A stretch of 64,000 nucleotides of DNA from a bacterium D16-56 (GTDB lineage Bacteria > Bacillota > Clostridia > Lachnospirales > Lachnospiraceae), in NCBI GenBank assembly GCA_003611875.1, contig RAYY01000003.1, positions 62,001-126,000 of the forward strand, given 5' to 3'. Made by a program: the position numbers and the translations under genes. Shown piece after piece: positions 36,670-45,039 of the stretch (within the stretch, counting starts at the first letter, position 1; each line of letters opens with the position of its first letter). Under the pieces are notes generated by a model, which was not told the DNA's origin, searched no databases, and was given only the letters and a program-made list of their open reading frames with translations.

Positions 36670-37389
36670 TCAGCGCACGCTGACTGTCCTCAGCACAAAA
36701 CAATCCGCCCTGTGCCGCGATTTTGAATATTCAAAGATTCTTCCGTCATCCAGATATGCCGTCTGCTCTACCTCAAACACCGGCATGGTTTCTTCCCCTA
36801 TAGCCAGCCATTCCCGTTCCTCTTTTGTGGGCATATCTGCCCGGGCAGCCCGGTGTGCGCTTTTGATTTTCAGCTTGAGCTTATGCTCAATATATTCGTA
36901 GATGGAATTTTCCACCACCTCAGCCGTGATTCCGGTAATAAAATCTGTAGGCATATAAGTATATTCTACCACGTAAGGCTTTCCGTCTACAATCCGTGTG
37001 CGGCAGATATAGCAGACAAACGCAGTTTCCTCCACCTGAAGCTTCTCCGCCACATCCTTCGGCGCCTGCAGAAGTGAAAACTGATGTACCTCAGATTCCA
37101 CCTTTCTTCCCCGCATATCCCGGCTGAATCCTCCGAACTGCTGGGATTTGGCAAATCCATCCGAATCTGCGCCCTCCCCGATTATGGCTTTTACATAGGT
37201 TCCTGCTCCGCGTCTCCGTGTGATCAAGCCCCTGTATACCAGCAAGTCAAGAGCTTCCCGGATCGTAATCCGGGAAGCGTCATATTGTCTGCACAGCTCC
37301 ATCTCCTGAGGGAGCTTCTCATCTGCCAGATACTCTCCCTTCTGGATCTTATTCTGAATATCTTCTGCTATCCTTTCATATTTAAACAT
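36670..37389 (-). CDS. GntR-family regulator with UTRA domain (HutC subfamily)
   Basis: Winged-helix N-terminal domain (~5-72; DASRITIREALDLLVYRGLI and RRRGAGTYV) plus a C-terminal UTRA effector domain (~90-235). The ATG at 37389 is preferred to the adjacent GTG at 37392; GGAAAGG lies upstream. It sits just upstream of the GH1-PTS operon in the same direction, each with its own promoter. The probable effector is a phosphorylated beta-glucoside (inference from family and context). The gene is intact. Confidence 0.9.
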   Translation of the reverse strand: MFKYERIAEDIQNKIQKGEYLADEKLPQEMELCRQYDASRITIREALDLLVYRGLITRRRGAGTYVKAIIGEGADSDGFAKSQQFGGFSRDMRGRKVESEVHQFSLLQAPKDVAEKLQVEETAFVCYICRTRIVDGKPYVVEYTYMPTDFITGITAEVVENSIYEYIEHKLKLKIKSAHRAARADMPTKEEREWLAIGEETMPVFEVEQTAYLDDGRIFEYSKSRHRADCFVLRTVSVR

Positions 37390-37431
37390 CACTCTTTTGC
37401 CTTTCCTATTGTTATAAAGATTATCTATCTT

Positions 37432-37460
37432 GTTATATCATTTTACAATAGAAAAGTCAA
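37432..37460 (-). promoter_or_regulatory. Sigma-A promoter of the GntR/UTRA gene
   Basis: Minus-strand -35 TTGACT (37455-37460), a 17-nt spacer and -10 TATAAC (37432-37437). GTTATA half-sites here resemble the palindrome upstream of GH1, suggesting autoregulation. Confidence 0.7.
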
Positions 37461-37471
37461 AATATAATTCT

Positions 37472-38923
37472 TTAATGCCGGTGCATGGCCACCTCGCTGG
37501 CTCCAAGGTTTCTCAGGTTCTCATGTACCTCCCTGCTGTCCGCCTGCCCGATCAGAAGATCCCTGGCCTTTTTGGCCTCTGTCTCAGACTTATGCTTGCT
37601 GGGACCTCCGACACAGCCGCCCACACAAACCATGCCTTCCACAAAATCTGCCGGAAGCTTGCCTACCTTCATCAGAAGCAGCGCCTTCTTACATTCCGCA
37701 GCGCCGTTGCACCTCATCACATTGGGGCTGATATCCTCATTCATCTCCTTAAAGCACTGAACCACCGCCGCAGTCACACCGCCGGAATTGCCGAACCGCT
37801 TGCCGTATACAGAGCTGTCCTGATAGGTGTTCTCCTCTGGCTCCAGCTCCACGCCCTTGGCCCGCATCATGGCCCGAATCTCTCCAAAAGTCATGGCATA
37901 GTCAGCATTTCCCGTAATATTCAAGTCCAGTGTCTCGCTCTTTTTTGCAATACACGGCCCGATAAAGACCGTGATCGTCTCCGGATCACGCTCCTTTAGC
38001 ATACGGGAGACTCCGCACATAGGCGAAACGGTGGTAGACATGTTGTCAAGAAGCGTGGGAAAATGCTGCCGGATCATATTTACAAAAGCCGGACAGCAGG
38101 ATGTGGTCATCTTCTTCCCCTCTTTATATGCCTCCGCCCATTCCGCCGCCTCGGCCGCTGCCGTTAGGTCACCGCCAAGCCCCACCTCAATCATGTCGGC
38201 AAAACCGATTTTTTTCAGGGCAGTCTTCCAGCTTGCCATGGTGATCTCCGCTCCAAACTGCCCCTCCGTAGCAGGGGCAACCATGGCTACCACCCGTTTT
38301 CCGGCATTGATCAGGCGAATCACATCCACCATAAAAGTCTTGGTTCCGATAGCGCCGAAAGGACAGCTATGGATACAGGCGCCGCACTGAATACATTTCT
38401 TTTCATCGATCACACAGATTCCATATTCATCATAAGTAATGGCATCAACCGGGCATACCTTTTTACAGGGTCTCTCTAAGTGGGCAATGGCGCTGTAAGG
38501 ACATGCCTGCGCACACTTTCCGCACTCTTTGCATTTTCCCGGATCAATATGTGCCCGGCTGTCCCCAATGGTGATGGCTCCGAAATTACAGGAATTTTGG
38601 CATGCCTTTCCCATACAGTTCCGACAATTGTCCGTTACCACGTAAGAGGCAATGGGACACTCCTCGCAGGCAGCCTTAATAACCTGCACCACATTCATGG
38701 AATCCATTCCCACCGGACATTTTCCTTCTGCTAAGCGGACCCTCTGTTTAATTATCTCTCTCTCTTTATAAATACAGCAGCGGAACTGAGCCTGGGGACC
38801 CGGGAACATCTGATGGGGAAGCTCATCCCGCTTCTCCTCCAGTGTTCCCTCCCATGCCAGCTTTGCAACCTCACAGAGCACGTCATGCTTTATTTTTAAG
38901 ATTGTTGCGTCATTTGTTACCAT
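37472..38923 (-). CDS. Group B-type monomeric [FeFe]-hydrogenase
   Basis: Ferredoxin-linked hydrogenase of 483 residues. Its N-terminal half has several Fe-S Cys motifs (CRNCMGKACQNSC, CKECGKCAQACPYSA, CKKVCPVDA, CIQCGACIHSCPFGA). The H-cluster motifs are L1 TTSCCPAFV, L2 GPCIAKKSE and L3 VCVGGCVGGP; TSCCP is intact, so catalytic activity is plausible. Group B enzymes are poorly characterised. AGGAGG precedes the ATG. It is the last gene of an operon with a hydrogenase-type sensor and a SpoIIE phosphatase, so its expression or activity may be H2-responsive (inference). Confidence 0.9.
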   Translation of the reverse strand: MVTNDATILKIKHDVLCEVAKLAWEGTLEEKRDELPHQMFPGPQAQFRCCIYKEREIIKQRVRLAEGKCPVGMDSMNVVQVIKAACEECPIASYVVTDNCRNCMGKACQNSCNFGAITIGDSRAHIDPGKCKECGKCAQACPYSAIAHLERPCKKVCPVDAITYDEYGICVIDEKKCIQCGACIHSCPFGAIGTKTFMVDVIRLINAGKRVVAMVAPATEGQFGAEITMASWKTALKKIGFADMIEVGLGGDLTAAAEAAEWAEAYKEGKKMTTSCCPAFVNMIRQHFPTLLDNMSTTVSPMCGVSRMLKERDPETITVFIGPCIAKKSETLDLNITGNADYAMTFGEIRAMMRAKGVELEPEENTYQDSSVYGKRFGNSGGVTAAVVQCFKEMNEDISPNVMRCNGAAECKKALLLMKVGKLPADFVEGMVCVGGCVGGPSKHKSETEAKKARDLLIGQADSREVHENLRNLGASEVAMHRH

Positions 38924-38985
38924 AAGCCTTTAACCTCCTCGTTCTTGTAGACAAAGTGTAACCGTTCCGTTGACCAGATATCCTA

Positions 38986-40167
38986 TTAATAATACGTTAC
39001 CGTAACTGGTTTTCCCATTTCTTCCACGGTGTGCTTTAGCTGTTCCACCAGATTTTGCCGGATTCCCAAGTCAAAAGGCAGACCTGGATTTTGATAAGCG
39101 CTGTTAATGGCTTTTCCTACATACAGATGAAGCTCCGTGCAGTCTTCAATCAGCATCTTTGCCACCATGGATGCCCCGTTAGGCTTGTCAATCTCCAGAA
39201 AGAAATCCTCTGACACGGTTTCTTTCTTTGTGTATCGCTTTAATAGCTGAATCACCCGGTTTAAGGTCAGCACCCCTTCTGTTACCAAATCGATTCCATC
39301 CATATAAGCAATGGGCGGGATCTCCGGATCTACATAATCCAGGGACACATCTAAGGATTTTTTTAATACGCGGGATACAATGGTTGAACTGGTGCCGCCG
39401 CACACGATCCGCCTGGTCTCATCCCCGCCGCTCATCCAGCTGTTCACCATCTCCACATCCCGGGATGCATCCTGTGCCGGACCGGTCATAAGATGGACCG
39501 GCTTTGCATTGATCACCCGCATACAGGCAACGGTAGTATCATCGCCGGGGCGGTACTCATAAAGCTCGTCACATGCCTGACAGACCGCTGACGCCAGACG
39601 CATGGCAGATATGGTCTTTGAATACTGCTTTACCGCGTAATCTGCAATATCCTCCCACACCCATCCGAAGTTCAGAAGACGTCCTACCCCTGCATGGATG
39701 GTTCCGTCACTCATTAAAAGCAGCGCATCCCCTCTCTGCACCGTGAACCGGTATTCGTTGATCCTTTTGCCCTTAACTTCCCGGATATTCTGGGGTATGG
39801 TCATCAGCCTTCCGTTGCGGATAAAAATACAACCCGGATTGTCAAACTCCACCAGATACGCATCTCCGCTGTGAAACACCTGGAGAATACTGAACGTGGC
39901 ATAAGCCACCTGTCTTACCTGACAGATAGGCAGCGTCTCTACAATGGTCTCTACACACTCCTCTAAGGAAGCACCGTTTAAAAACATGGTTCCCAGGATC
40001 TTGGAAGTCAAAGTAGCCAGAATGTTGGCCTTTACGCCGCTTCCCATGCCGTCAGCCAAGATCATGATATTGGAATCCTCGGTCTTCAGGATCTCCACCT
40101 TATCCCCACACAAAATCTCGGTAAATTTATTGAGACTTTTATATGCAACATCTACGGAAACTCCCAT
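38986..40167 (-). CDS. SpoIIE-type PP2C serine phosphatase
   Basis: PPM/PP2C-like phosphatase domain (residues ~1-220) with metal-binding motifs ILADGMGSG (~32-40), LMSDGTIHAG (~150) and PGDDTTVACM (~205). SpoIIE-like enzymes dephosphorylate anti-anti-sigma factors. The C-terminal ~170 residues (CGGTSSTIVSRVLKKS onward) have no named domain that I recognise. The ATG immediately follows the stop of the hydrogenase-PAS sensor gene, so the two are translationally coupled. This pairing matches the phosphatase-linked sensory hydrogenase class (C3 in a published classification, as I recall). The target protein is not encoded nearby. Confidence 0.9.
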   Translation of the reverse strand: MGVSVDVAYKSLNKFTEILCGDKVEILKTEDSNIMILADGMGSGVKANILATLTSKILGTMFLNGASLEECVETIVETLPICQVRQVAYATFSILQVFHSGDAYLVEFDNPGCIFIRNGRLMTIPQNIREVKGKRINEYRFTVQRGDALLLMSDGTIHAGVGRLLNFGWVWEDIADYAVKQYSKTISAMRLASAVCQACDELYEYRPGDDTTVACMRVINAKPVHLMTGPAQDASRDVEMVNSWMSGGDETRRIVCGGTSSTIVSRVLKKSLDVSLDYVDPEIPPIAYMDGIDLVTEGVLTLNRVIQLLKRYTKKETVSEDFFLEIDKPNGASMVAKMLIEDCTELHLYVGKAINSAYQNPGLPFDLGIRQNLVEQLKHTVEEMGKPVTVTYY

Positions 40168-41898
40168 TTACACACCTCCGTTGTCGCCGTCCTCCAAAAG
40201 AGACTGGCAAAGCTTCGTCAGCGTGGTCTTGGTCTCTGCTGTCGTCTCGCCCAAAAGCCCTGCGATCTCCTGGGCCACCATCATCTGCTTGTGGATAACC
40301 TTCTGGGCCAGGTCAATGGTATCCAGCTTCTTCTCATAATCAGCCCGGGCCAGCTCCTCCTGCTGGGTAATATCAATAAAGGTGGCAAGGACTGCATTTT
40401 CCTTTTCTATGTAAACAATGTTCTGGAGTGTATCCAGCTGATACTCGGAATAAGTTACCTTCTTGCCGTGAATATTCTGATGTGTGTCAAACACCCACTG
40501 GAAATCTGCAGGATCGATAAATTCATACAGATACATTTTCAATGCCTCGGAGCGGGTTTTTCCAAAATACTTTTCCCCCACAGCAGAATACTCCAGAATC
40601 TTCATCTCCTCATCTACCAAAAGAACCATGTTGGGAGAGGTCTCCATAACCAGGTTGGCAAGAGATTCCGACTGTTCATACATATAAGGAATACACATAT
40701 TAAGCTCTGCCTTTTTCTGGAATACAGCAATGGCCTTTTCCCTACAGGTAGGATAACCGCAGGCGCCGCAGTTTAGCTCGTCCTCCGGCCTGTTTTTTCC
40801 TGTCTTGGCAAGGATTTCCCGAATCTGAGCCTCTGTGGGAACCGGATCCTTGGGCGAATGATCCTGGAAGGTCTTTGCCAGGGAAATGGATGCCCGCACA
40901 GGCGCCGTCTCCTCCTCCGGAACCGGATTTTTGGGGACTGCCTCCTCCATATCCAGCTTTACCTTAAAACGGGAAATGGATTTGTCTGTAACCGTGGGTC
41001 CCTTGATACATCCGCCATAACACATATTCATCTCAATAAAGCAGCCTGTGATCTCTCCCCGCAGCATACTGTCACACAGCTCCATACAGTTCTGTTCCCC
41101 ATGAATATAAAATTTGCGGTACGAATCCGTCTTATTCTGCGTGGCAACAACAGAGCTGATCACACCGCTGCTGACCGGATAGAGCCGGTTGATCCTGGGA
41201 TCCCTTTCAAACGGCAGATCCTCACAGTCCTCTATCACTATATCCTCATCCCGGAGCCAGCGGTTCAAATCATTAAAATTTAATACCGCATCAATACAAT
41301 CCTTATGGCGCTCATCCTGAGCCTCCTGCTTTTTTGCAATGCAGGGGCCAAGAAATACCACCTTTATATCCTTGCCCAGCTCCTGCTTTAAAAGCATTCC
41401 ATGGGCAATCATGGGAGATACCACCGGAGCCATGCATGGAATCAGCTGGGGATAATATTTTTCAATCAGATCATTGGCGCTGGGACAGCAGGTGGTGATA
41501 ATATTTTCCATGGTCCCATCTTCCAGCAATCTGGCATACTCTGCCGTTACCAAGGCTGCTCCTTCCGAGGTCTCACGAACATCAGAAAATCCCAGTTTTA
41601 AAAGAGCCGCCCGAACCTGGCCAATGGTATGGTATTTCAACAATCCCATGTAGGCGGGAGCTAAGGATACCACTACCTTCTCTCCTCTTGCTATGTAGCT
41701 TCTCACCTTGCCTAAATCGCTTATCAGAGTCTTGGCTGACTGGGGGCAGATCTGCAGGCACCGGCCGCACAAAACACAGTTTTCCGGCATGATCTCAGCT
41801 CGCCCGTCCTTCACCATGATCGCTTTGACCTCACAGTTGCGGACGCATTTATAACAATGTCGGCATTTGGTTGCTTTAAAGTCAATAATTGCCGCCAT
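40168..41898 (-). CDS. Sensory [FeFe]-hydrogenase with PAS domain (group C-like, HydS)
   Basis: Putative H2 sensor. Order: two 4Fe-4S motifs (CRHCYKCVRNC ~12-22, CVLCGRCLQIC ~41-51), H-cluster domain with L1 ITTCCPSAN (~134-142), L2 LGPCIAKKQE and L3 NMCYGGCIKGP (~291-301), a 4-Cys domain (NCGACGYPTC, ~376-385), a PAS domain (~415-515; MVLLVDEEMKILEYS) and a helical tail. L1 keeps both Cys, unlike the sensor at 3379-4785. Signal output is likely through the coupled SpoIIE phosphatase. The preceding ferredoxin-like gene ends 2 bases upstream. Confidence 0.9.
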   Translation of the reverse strand: MAAIIDFKATKCRHCYKCVRNCEVKAIMVKDGRAEIMPENCVLCGRCLQICPQSAKTLISDLGKVRSYIARGEKVVVSLAPAYMGLLKYHTIGQVRAALLKLGFSDVRETSEGAALVTAEYARLLEDGTMENIITTCCPSANDLIEKYYPQLIPCMAPVVSPMIAHGMLLKQELGKDIKVVFLGPCIAKKQEAQDERHKDCIDAVLNFNDLNRWLRDEDIVIEDCEDLPFERDPRINRLYPVSSGVISSVVATQNKTDSYRKFYIHGEQNCMELCDSMLRGEITGCFIEMNMCYGGCIKGPTVTDKSISRFKVKLDMEEAVPKNPVPEEETAPVRASISLAKTFQDHSPKDPVPTEAQIREILAKTGKNRPEDELNCGACGYPTCREKAIAVFQKKAELNMCIPYMYEQSESLANLVMETSPNMVLLVDEEMKILEYSAVGEKYFGKTRSEALKMYLYEFIDPADFQWVFDTHQNIHGKKVTYSEYQLDTLQNIVYIEKENAVLATFIDITQQEELARADYEKKLDTIDLAQKVIHKQMMVAQEIAGLLGETTAETKTTLTKLCQSLLEDGDNGGV

Positions 41899-41900
41899 AT

Positions 41901-42140
41901 TTACAGCCTCCCCATGATTTCCTTATTAAAAAATTCTTCGGTGGTTTCCGGCGACAAGGAAAACAATTCTCCGTCTATAGTTACACATACACCGTTCACA
42001 CAATTCCCACTGCAGAACGCACCGTTTAAATCTACCTTGTCCGCAACATTGTGATTTTTCACCAGCGTCTGCAGCTTCTGAATGATTTCTCTTGACCCTC
42101 TTAAATGACATGCACTTCCAATACAAATTGATACTCTCAT
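41901..42140 (-). CDS. Small thioredoxin-like [2Fe-2S] protein (NuoE C-terminal type)
   Basis: A 79-residue [2Fe-2S] domain with both ligand pairs, CIGSAC (~6-11) and CSGNC (~44-48). The ATG at 42140 is preferred: GGGAG lies 5 bases upstream, while a TTG at 42155 would include that site in the gene. It is the first gene of the operon with the PAS-hydrogenase, phosphatase and group B hydrogenase. It could carry electrons to the sensor or to the group B enzyme (inference). Confidence 0.88.
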   Translation of the reverse strand: MRVSICIGSACHLRGSREIIQKLQTLVKNHNVADKVDLNGAFCSGNCVNGVCVTIDGELFSLSPETTEEFFNKEIMGRL

Positions 42141-42184
42141 GACTTCTCCCTTCAAAATGAAATGAACTGTGAGCCTACCAAAAC

Positions 42185-42214
42185 ATTATCTCACATTGAT
42201 ATATCTTTATCAAT
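42185..42214 (-). promoter_or_regulatory. Promoter with overlapping palindrome for the HydS operon
   Basis: Minus-strand -35 TTGATA (42208-42213), a 17-nt spacer and -10 GATAAT (42185-42190). A 20-bp inverted repeat with 7-bp arms (ATTGATA, 6 bases, TATCAAT; 42195-42214) covers the -35 and spacer. Its 18-bp core has the same size and half-site geometry as Rex sites, but two bases per half differ from the consensus I know. Confidence 0.6.
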
Positions 42215-42282
42215 ATCATTTTTTTCAAAAAATATGGATTTTTGTCCGGTTTCCTCTTATTTTGACAAAATCAGCCAATTCT

Positions 42283-44193
42283 TCACGTCCCGTCTTTTTC
42301 CGGTACACTTTCTGCTCTGAAATCTTTCCCATCTTCCAGCTGTTTCGACGCCTCGCCTTCCTCCGGCATTTCCTCTCCTCTGCCCCCCTTCATTCCTTCT
42401 GGTGGTTTCGGCGCTTCCCCTTCTTCTGGCATCCCCTTTCCTCTGAAATCCCTTCTCCCTTCCGGTGATTGAAACGGCTCCCCATCCTCCGGCATTTCCC
42501 TTTCTCTGAAATCCTGCATCCCTTCTGGTGGTTTGGGCGGCTCATCCCCTTCCCAGAGGCCGTCTTCCGAGCTTCTTCTTCCTCCATGGCCTCCCATCCT
42601 GCCTGCAGACGTTCCATAAACCGTCTCCACGCCAGCCACCTCAATTTCAACCGTCTCATTTTCTCCCTGGCTGCTTTCTGTCTGCACCTGATACACACTG
42701 CCGCTTTCAAGGCCAGGCACACTGATAATAGCAGCATCAAAATCCTTTTCCGGAGCATATTCTCCCAACACCTCTCCCTTTTGATCTGTCAGACGAATCA
42801 CATCTCCTGCTTTCTTTCCCTCCTCCCAATGTACCACCAGATAATTTTGAACCGAATCCGAACCAAAGGTCTGCATCATTCCGGAAGTCCCTGCTGCAAA
42901 CACAATCCCGCCTGTAATCCGGGCATTTCCGTTATAATCCAAAATTCCGTCTCCACGGCTTACCGGTCCGCTTACATACAGATCCCCGCCTTCCACATAC
43001 AGATCCCCGTTGGAATCAATTCCGTCTGCCCTGGCATTCAGCCACACCTGTCCTCCTGCAATCCGGGTATACACGCCTTCCTGATCCTGCATTTTTTCCG
43101 TTTCTGTATCCACGGAAGCTGCAGAATTAATTCCGTCATCCTGTGTCACAGCCTTTATCTGGCCGCCCAGAATATCCACGGTTTTCCCCGCCAGCCCTTC
43201 CTGGCTTTCCCTCACGTCAATCTGGCCGCCGCACACAATAAGCCTGGTCTCTGCCTGAATCCCGTCATCCTCTGCCTCTATCGTAATCCGTCCTCCGTCT
43301 ATCCAGACAAATCCTTTCTCCGGGTCCTGGTCATGGTTAGACTTTATTCCGTCCTGCACTGCCTGAATATTCAGCTCCCCGTCCCGAATGATCACACAGT
43401 CTCTGCCTTTCAGCCCATCGTCTGCAGCCTTTATATCGATCGTTCCTGACATTACCTTCAGATTGTCCTTGCTGCGGACGCCGCTTTTGTAATTCCCATA
43501 AACCTCCAGCTCTCCAAGACCATTGATTGTCAGATCCCCATTTACAAAAACCGGCGCATCCGGTTCATCCTGGCTGCTGTCCTCATACTGATATGTACTG
43601 CTGTCCCCGATCACATTTTGTGTACCTTCCGCCAAAGTCAGCACCACCTTACTCTTCCCTTCTCCATAAATCGGTGCTGTAGTTTTCCCCCACAGCTCTG
43701 CACCATTTAACACCAGCCGCACTATCTCCCCATCTTTTGCCTCAATTCGGATCTGTCCGTCTGTCATGCTTCCGGAAACCACATAGGTTCCCTGCTTCTG
43801 GATCACCGCCACACTGCCAGATACGGCAACTCCCGTCCCTTCTGCCGTGATTCCTTCATCAGAAAGTATCAATTTTCCTGCAGACTCCTGATCCCATCCT
43901 GTCTCCAGATCCTCCGGCTCATAAGAGATCTGTTTTCTTCCCTCCTCTCCCAGCACAGCAGTTACCACAATCTCTCCATTCTCCTTTACTTCCTCGCTGC
44001 GCAGCTGCTCTGTCACATTCCCTGAAGTCTGCAGAGCTTCCTCACTTCCTTTGCTAAGTTCATCCTGATTTTTTCCGGTTCTGTCATCCGCCTTCACACT
44101 GGCCTGCCCGCATCCTGCAGTCTGGCTCACTGCCAAGCCTGCCATAAGACAAAGCATTGCACTGCACTTTCTCAATCTGTTTCTTTTCCTCAT
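42283..44193 (-). CDS. Surface beta-helix protein, carbohydrate-binding Cthe_2159-like
   Basis: Exported protein of 636 residues. The N-terminus has a basic region, a hydrophobic stretch (~12-24) and a Cys in QTAGCGQ that resembles a weak lipobox. The middle (~130-480) has repeated short strands with many IDS-, DDGI- and GGD-type turns (TAVTQDDGINSAAS, ADGIDSNGDLYVEGG), typical of a right-handed beta-helix of the Cthe_2159 family known to bind acidic polysaccharide. The last ~95 residues are Pro/Glu/Gly-rich imperfect repeats. It lies in one run with DUF4956 and VTC-domain genes. The ATG at 44193 follows AAAGGAG by 11 bases. Confidence 0.8.
   Translation of the reverse strand: MRKRNRLRKCSAMLCLMAGLAVSQTAGCGQASVKADDRTGKNQDELSKGSEEALQTSGNVTEQLRSEEVKENGEIVVTAVLGEEGRKQISYEPEDLETGWDQESAGKLILSDEGITAEGTGVAVSGSVAVIQKQGTYVVSGSMTDGQIRIEAKDGEIVRLVLNGAELWGKTTAPIYGEGKSKVVLTLAEGTQNVIGDSSTYQYEDSSQDEPDAPVFVNGDLTINGLGELEVYGNYKSGVRSKDNLKVMSGTIDIKAADDGLKGRDCVIIRDGELNIQAVQDGIKSNHDQDPEKGFVWIDGGRITIEAEDDGIQAETRLIVCGGQIDVRESQEGLAGKTVDILGGQIKAVTQDDGINSAASVDTETEKMQDQEGVYTRIAGGQVWLNARADGIDSNGDLYVEGGDLYVSGPVSRGDGILDYNGNARITGGIVFAAGTSGMMQTFGSDSVQNYLVVHWEEGKKAGDVIRLTDQKGEVLGEYAPEKDFDAAIISVPGLESGSVYQVQTESSQGENETVEIEVAGVETVYGTSAGRMGGHGGRRSSEDGLWEGDEPPKPPEGMQDFREREMPEDGEPFQSPEGRRDFRGKGMPEEGEAPKPPEGMKGGRGEEMPEEGEASKQLEDGKDFRAESVPEKDGT
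42300..42560 (-). repeat. Imperfect repeats encoding the C-terminal tail
   Basis: About four degenerate ~70-75-bp units encode tail repeats of the pattern GMPEEGEAPKPPEG followed by a short basic/acidic stretch such as RDFRGK. The units have diverged at many positions. Confidence 0.65.
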
Positions 44194-44349
44194 TGTAAAA
44201 TCCACTCCTTTCCTATCCGTTGTTTTCCCGCAGAATTCGGTATTCCTTTACAGCCTTCCCGGTCCTTCTGCTGTCCTTGTCTGACGCTTCCCTCATCCAC
44301 TCCCAAGTCCGCAGCCTCTCAGAGAGCCTCGCCCAAGCAATCCGCTCCC

Positions 44350-45039
44350 TTAAAGTTCTTCTCTGCTTGACGCAAATCTTCCGCAAACTAATGGAAGATT
44401 CCCATTCCGGCACCGCACCTCATCCAAAAACTCCTTCTCCATCTTTTCATCCCGCAGCCATATATGATACTGCAGCTCATACAAGCTTCCCATATTTACG
44501 GTTCTGACCCGCATCAGATCTGCCTGATCCGTATACCGGCAGAACAAATCATCAAAAATCCCTCTATAATCCAGATCCTCCGAAATCGTTATCTTCAGTT
44601 CCCTCCCCCTGCTTCCTCCCTTTCCCAACGGCAGCCAGATTACGAAAAACGTCATGCCTCCTGACACTGCCAACAGCACGATGGCTGCTCCTAAATATCC
44701 CATTCCGTCTGCCAGTCCTATGGCCATTGCCAGGAAAATACTGCTGATCTCACGGGAATTTCCCGGTGCCGACCGAAACCGCACAAGGCTAAATGCTCCC
44801 ATAACAGCCACGCCTGTTCCCAGATTACCATTGACCATCATAATTACAGTCTGGACGATCACCGGAAGCAGCGCCAGGGTTAGGATAAAGTTTCTCGTCA
44901 CCTGATTTTTATATGTATGAATCCATGCCAGCAAAATTCCCATAATCAAGGCTGCTCCCATACAAACCATAAACTCCTCCGGCGCCACGGCAGACGCCAA
45001 ACTATCTGATAAAATACTGTTAAGCACAGATTCCTTCAC
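44350..45039 (-). CDS. DUF4956-family membrane protein
   Basis: A 229-residue protein with four or five membrane helices in the first ~130 residues (FMVCMGAALIMGILLAWIHTY, NFILTLALLPVIVQTVIMMV, YLGAAIVLLAVSGGMTFFVI) and a cytosolic C-terminal domain (~145-229). A conserved loop GAFSLVRFRSAPGNSREI fits DUF4956. The start is a GTG at 45039, overlapping the end of the VTC gene by 20 bases; a GTG four codons on is an alternative. DUF4956 next to a VTC polyphosphate-polymerase-like gene recurs in Firmicutes. Function is unknown. Confidence 0.85.
   Translation of the reverse strand: MKESVLNSILSDSLASAVAPEEFMVCMGAALIMGILLAWIHTYKNQVTRNFILTLALLPVIVQTVIMMVNGNLGTGVAVMGAFSLVRFRSAPGNSREISSIFLAMAIGLADGMGYLGAAIVLLAVSGGMTFFVIWLPLGKGGSRGRELKITISEDLDYRGIFDDLFCRYTDQADLMRVRTVNMGSLYELQYHIWLRDEKMEKEFLDEVRCRNGNLPLVCGRFASSREEL

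Noticed and set aside
44213-44413. Small minus-strand frame between DUF4956 and the beta-helix gene
   Set aside because: Overlaps the end of the DUF4956 gene in another frame and has an arbitrary Arg/Glu-rich composition; no convincing ribosome site.
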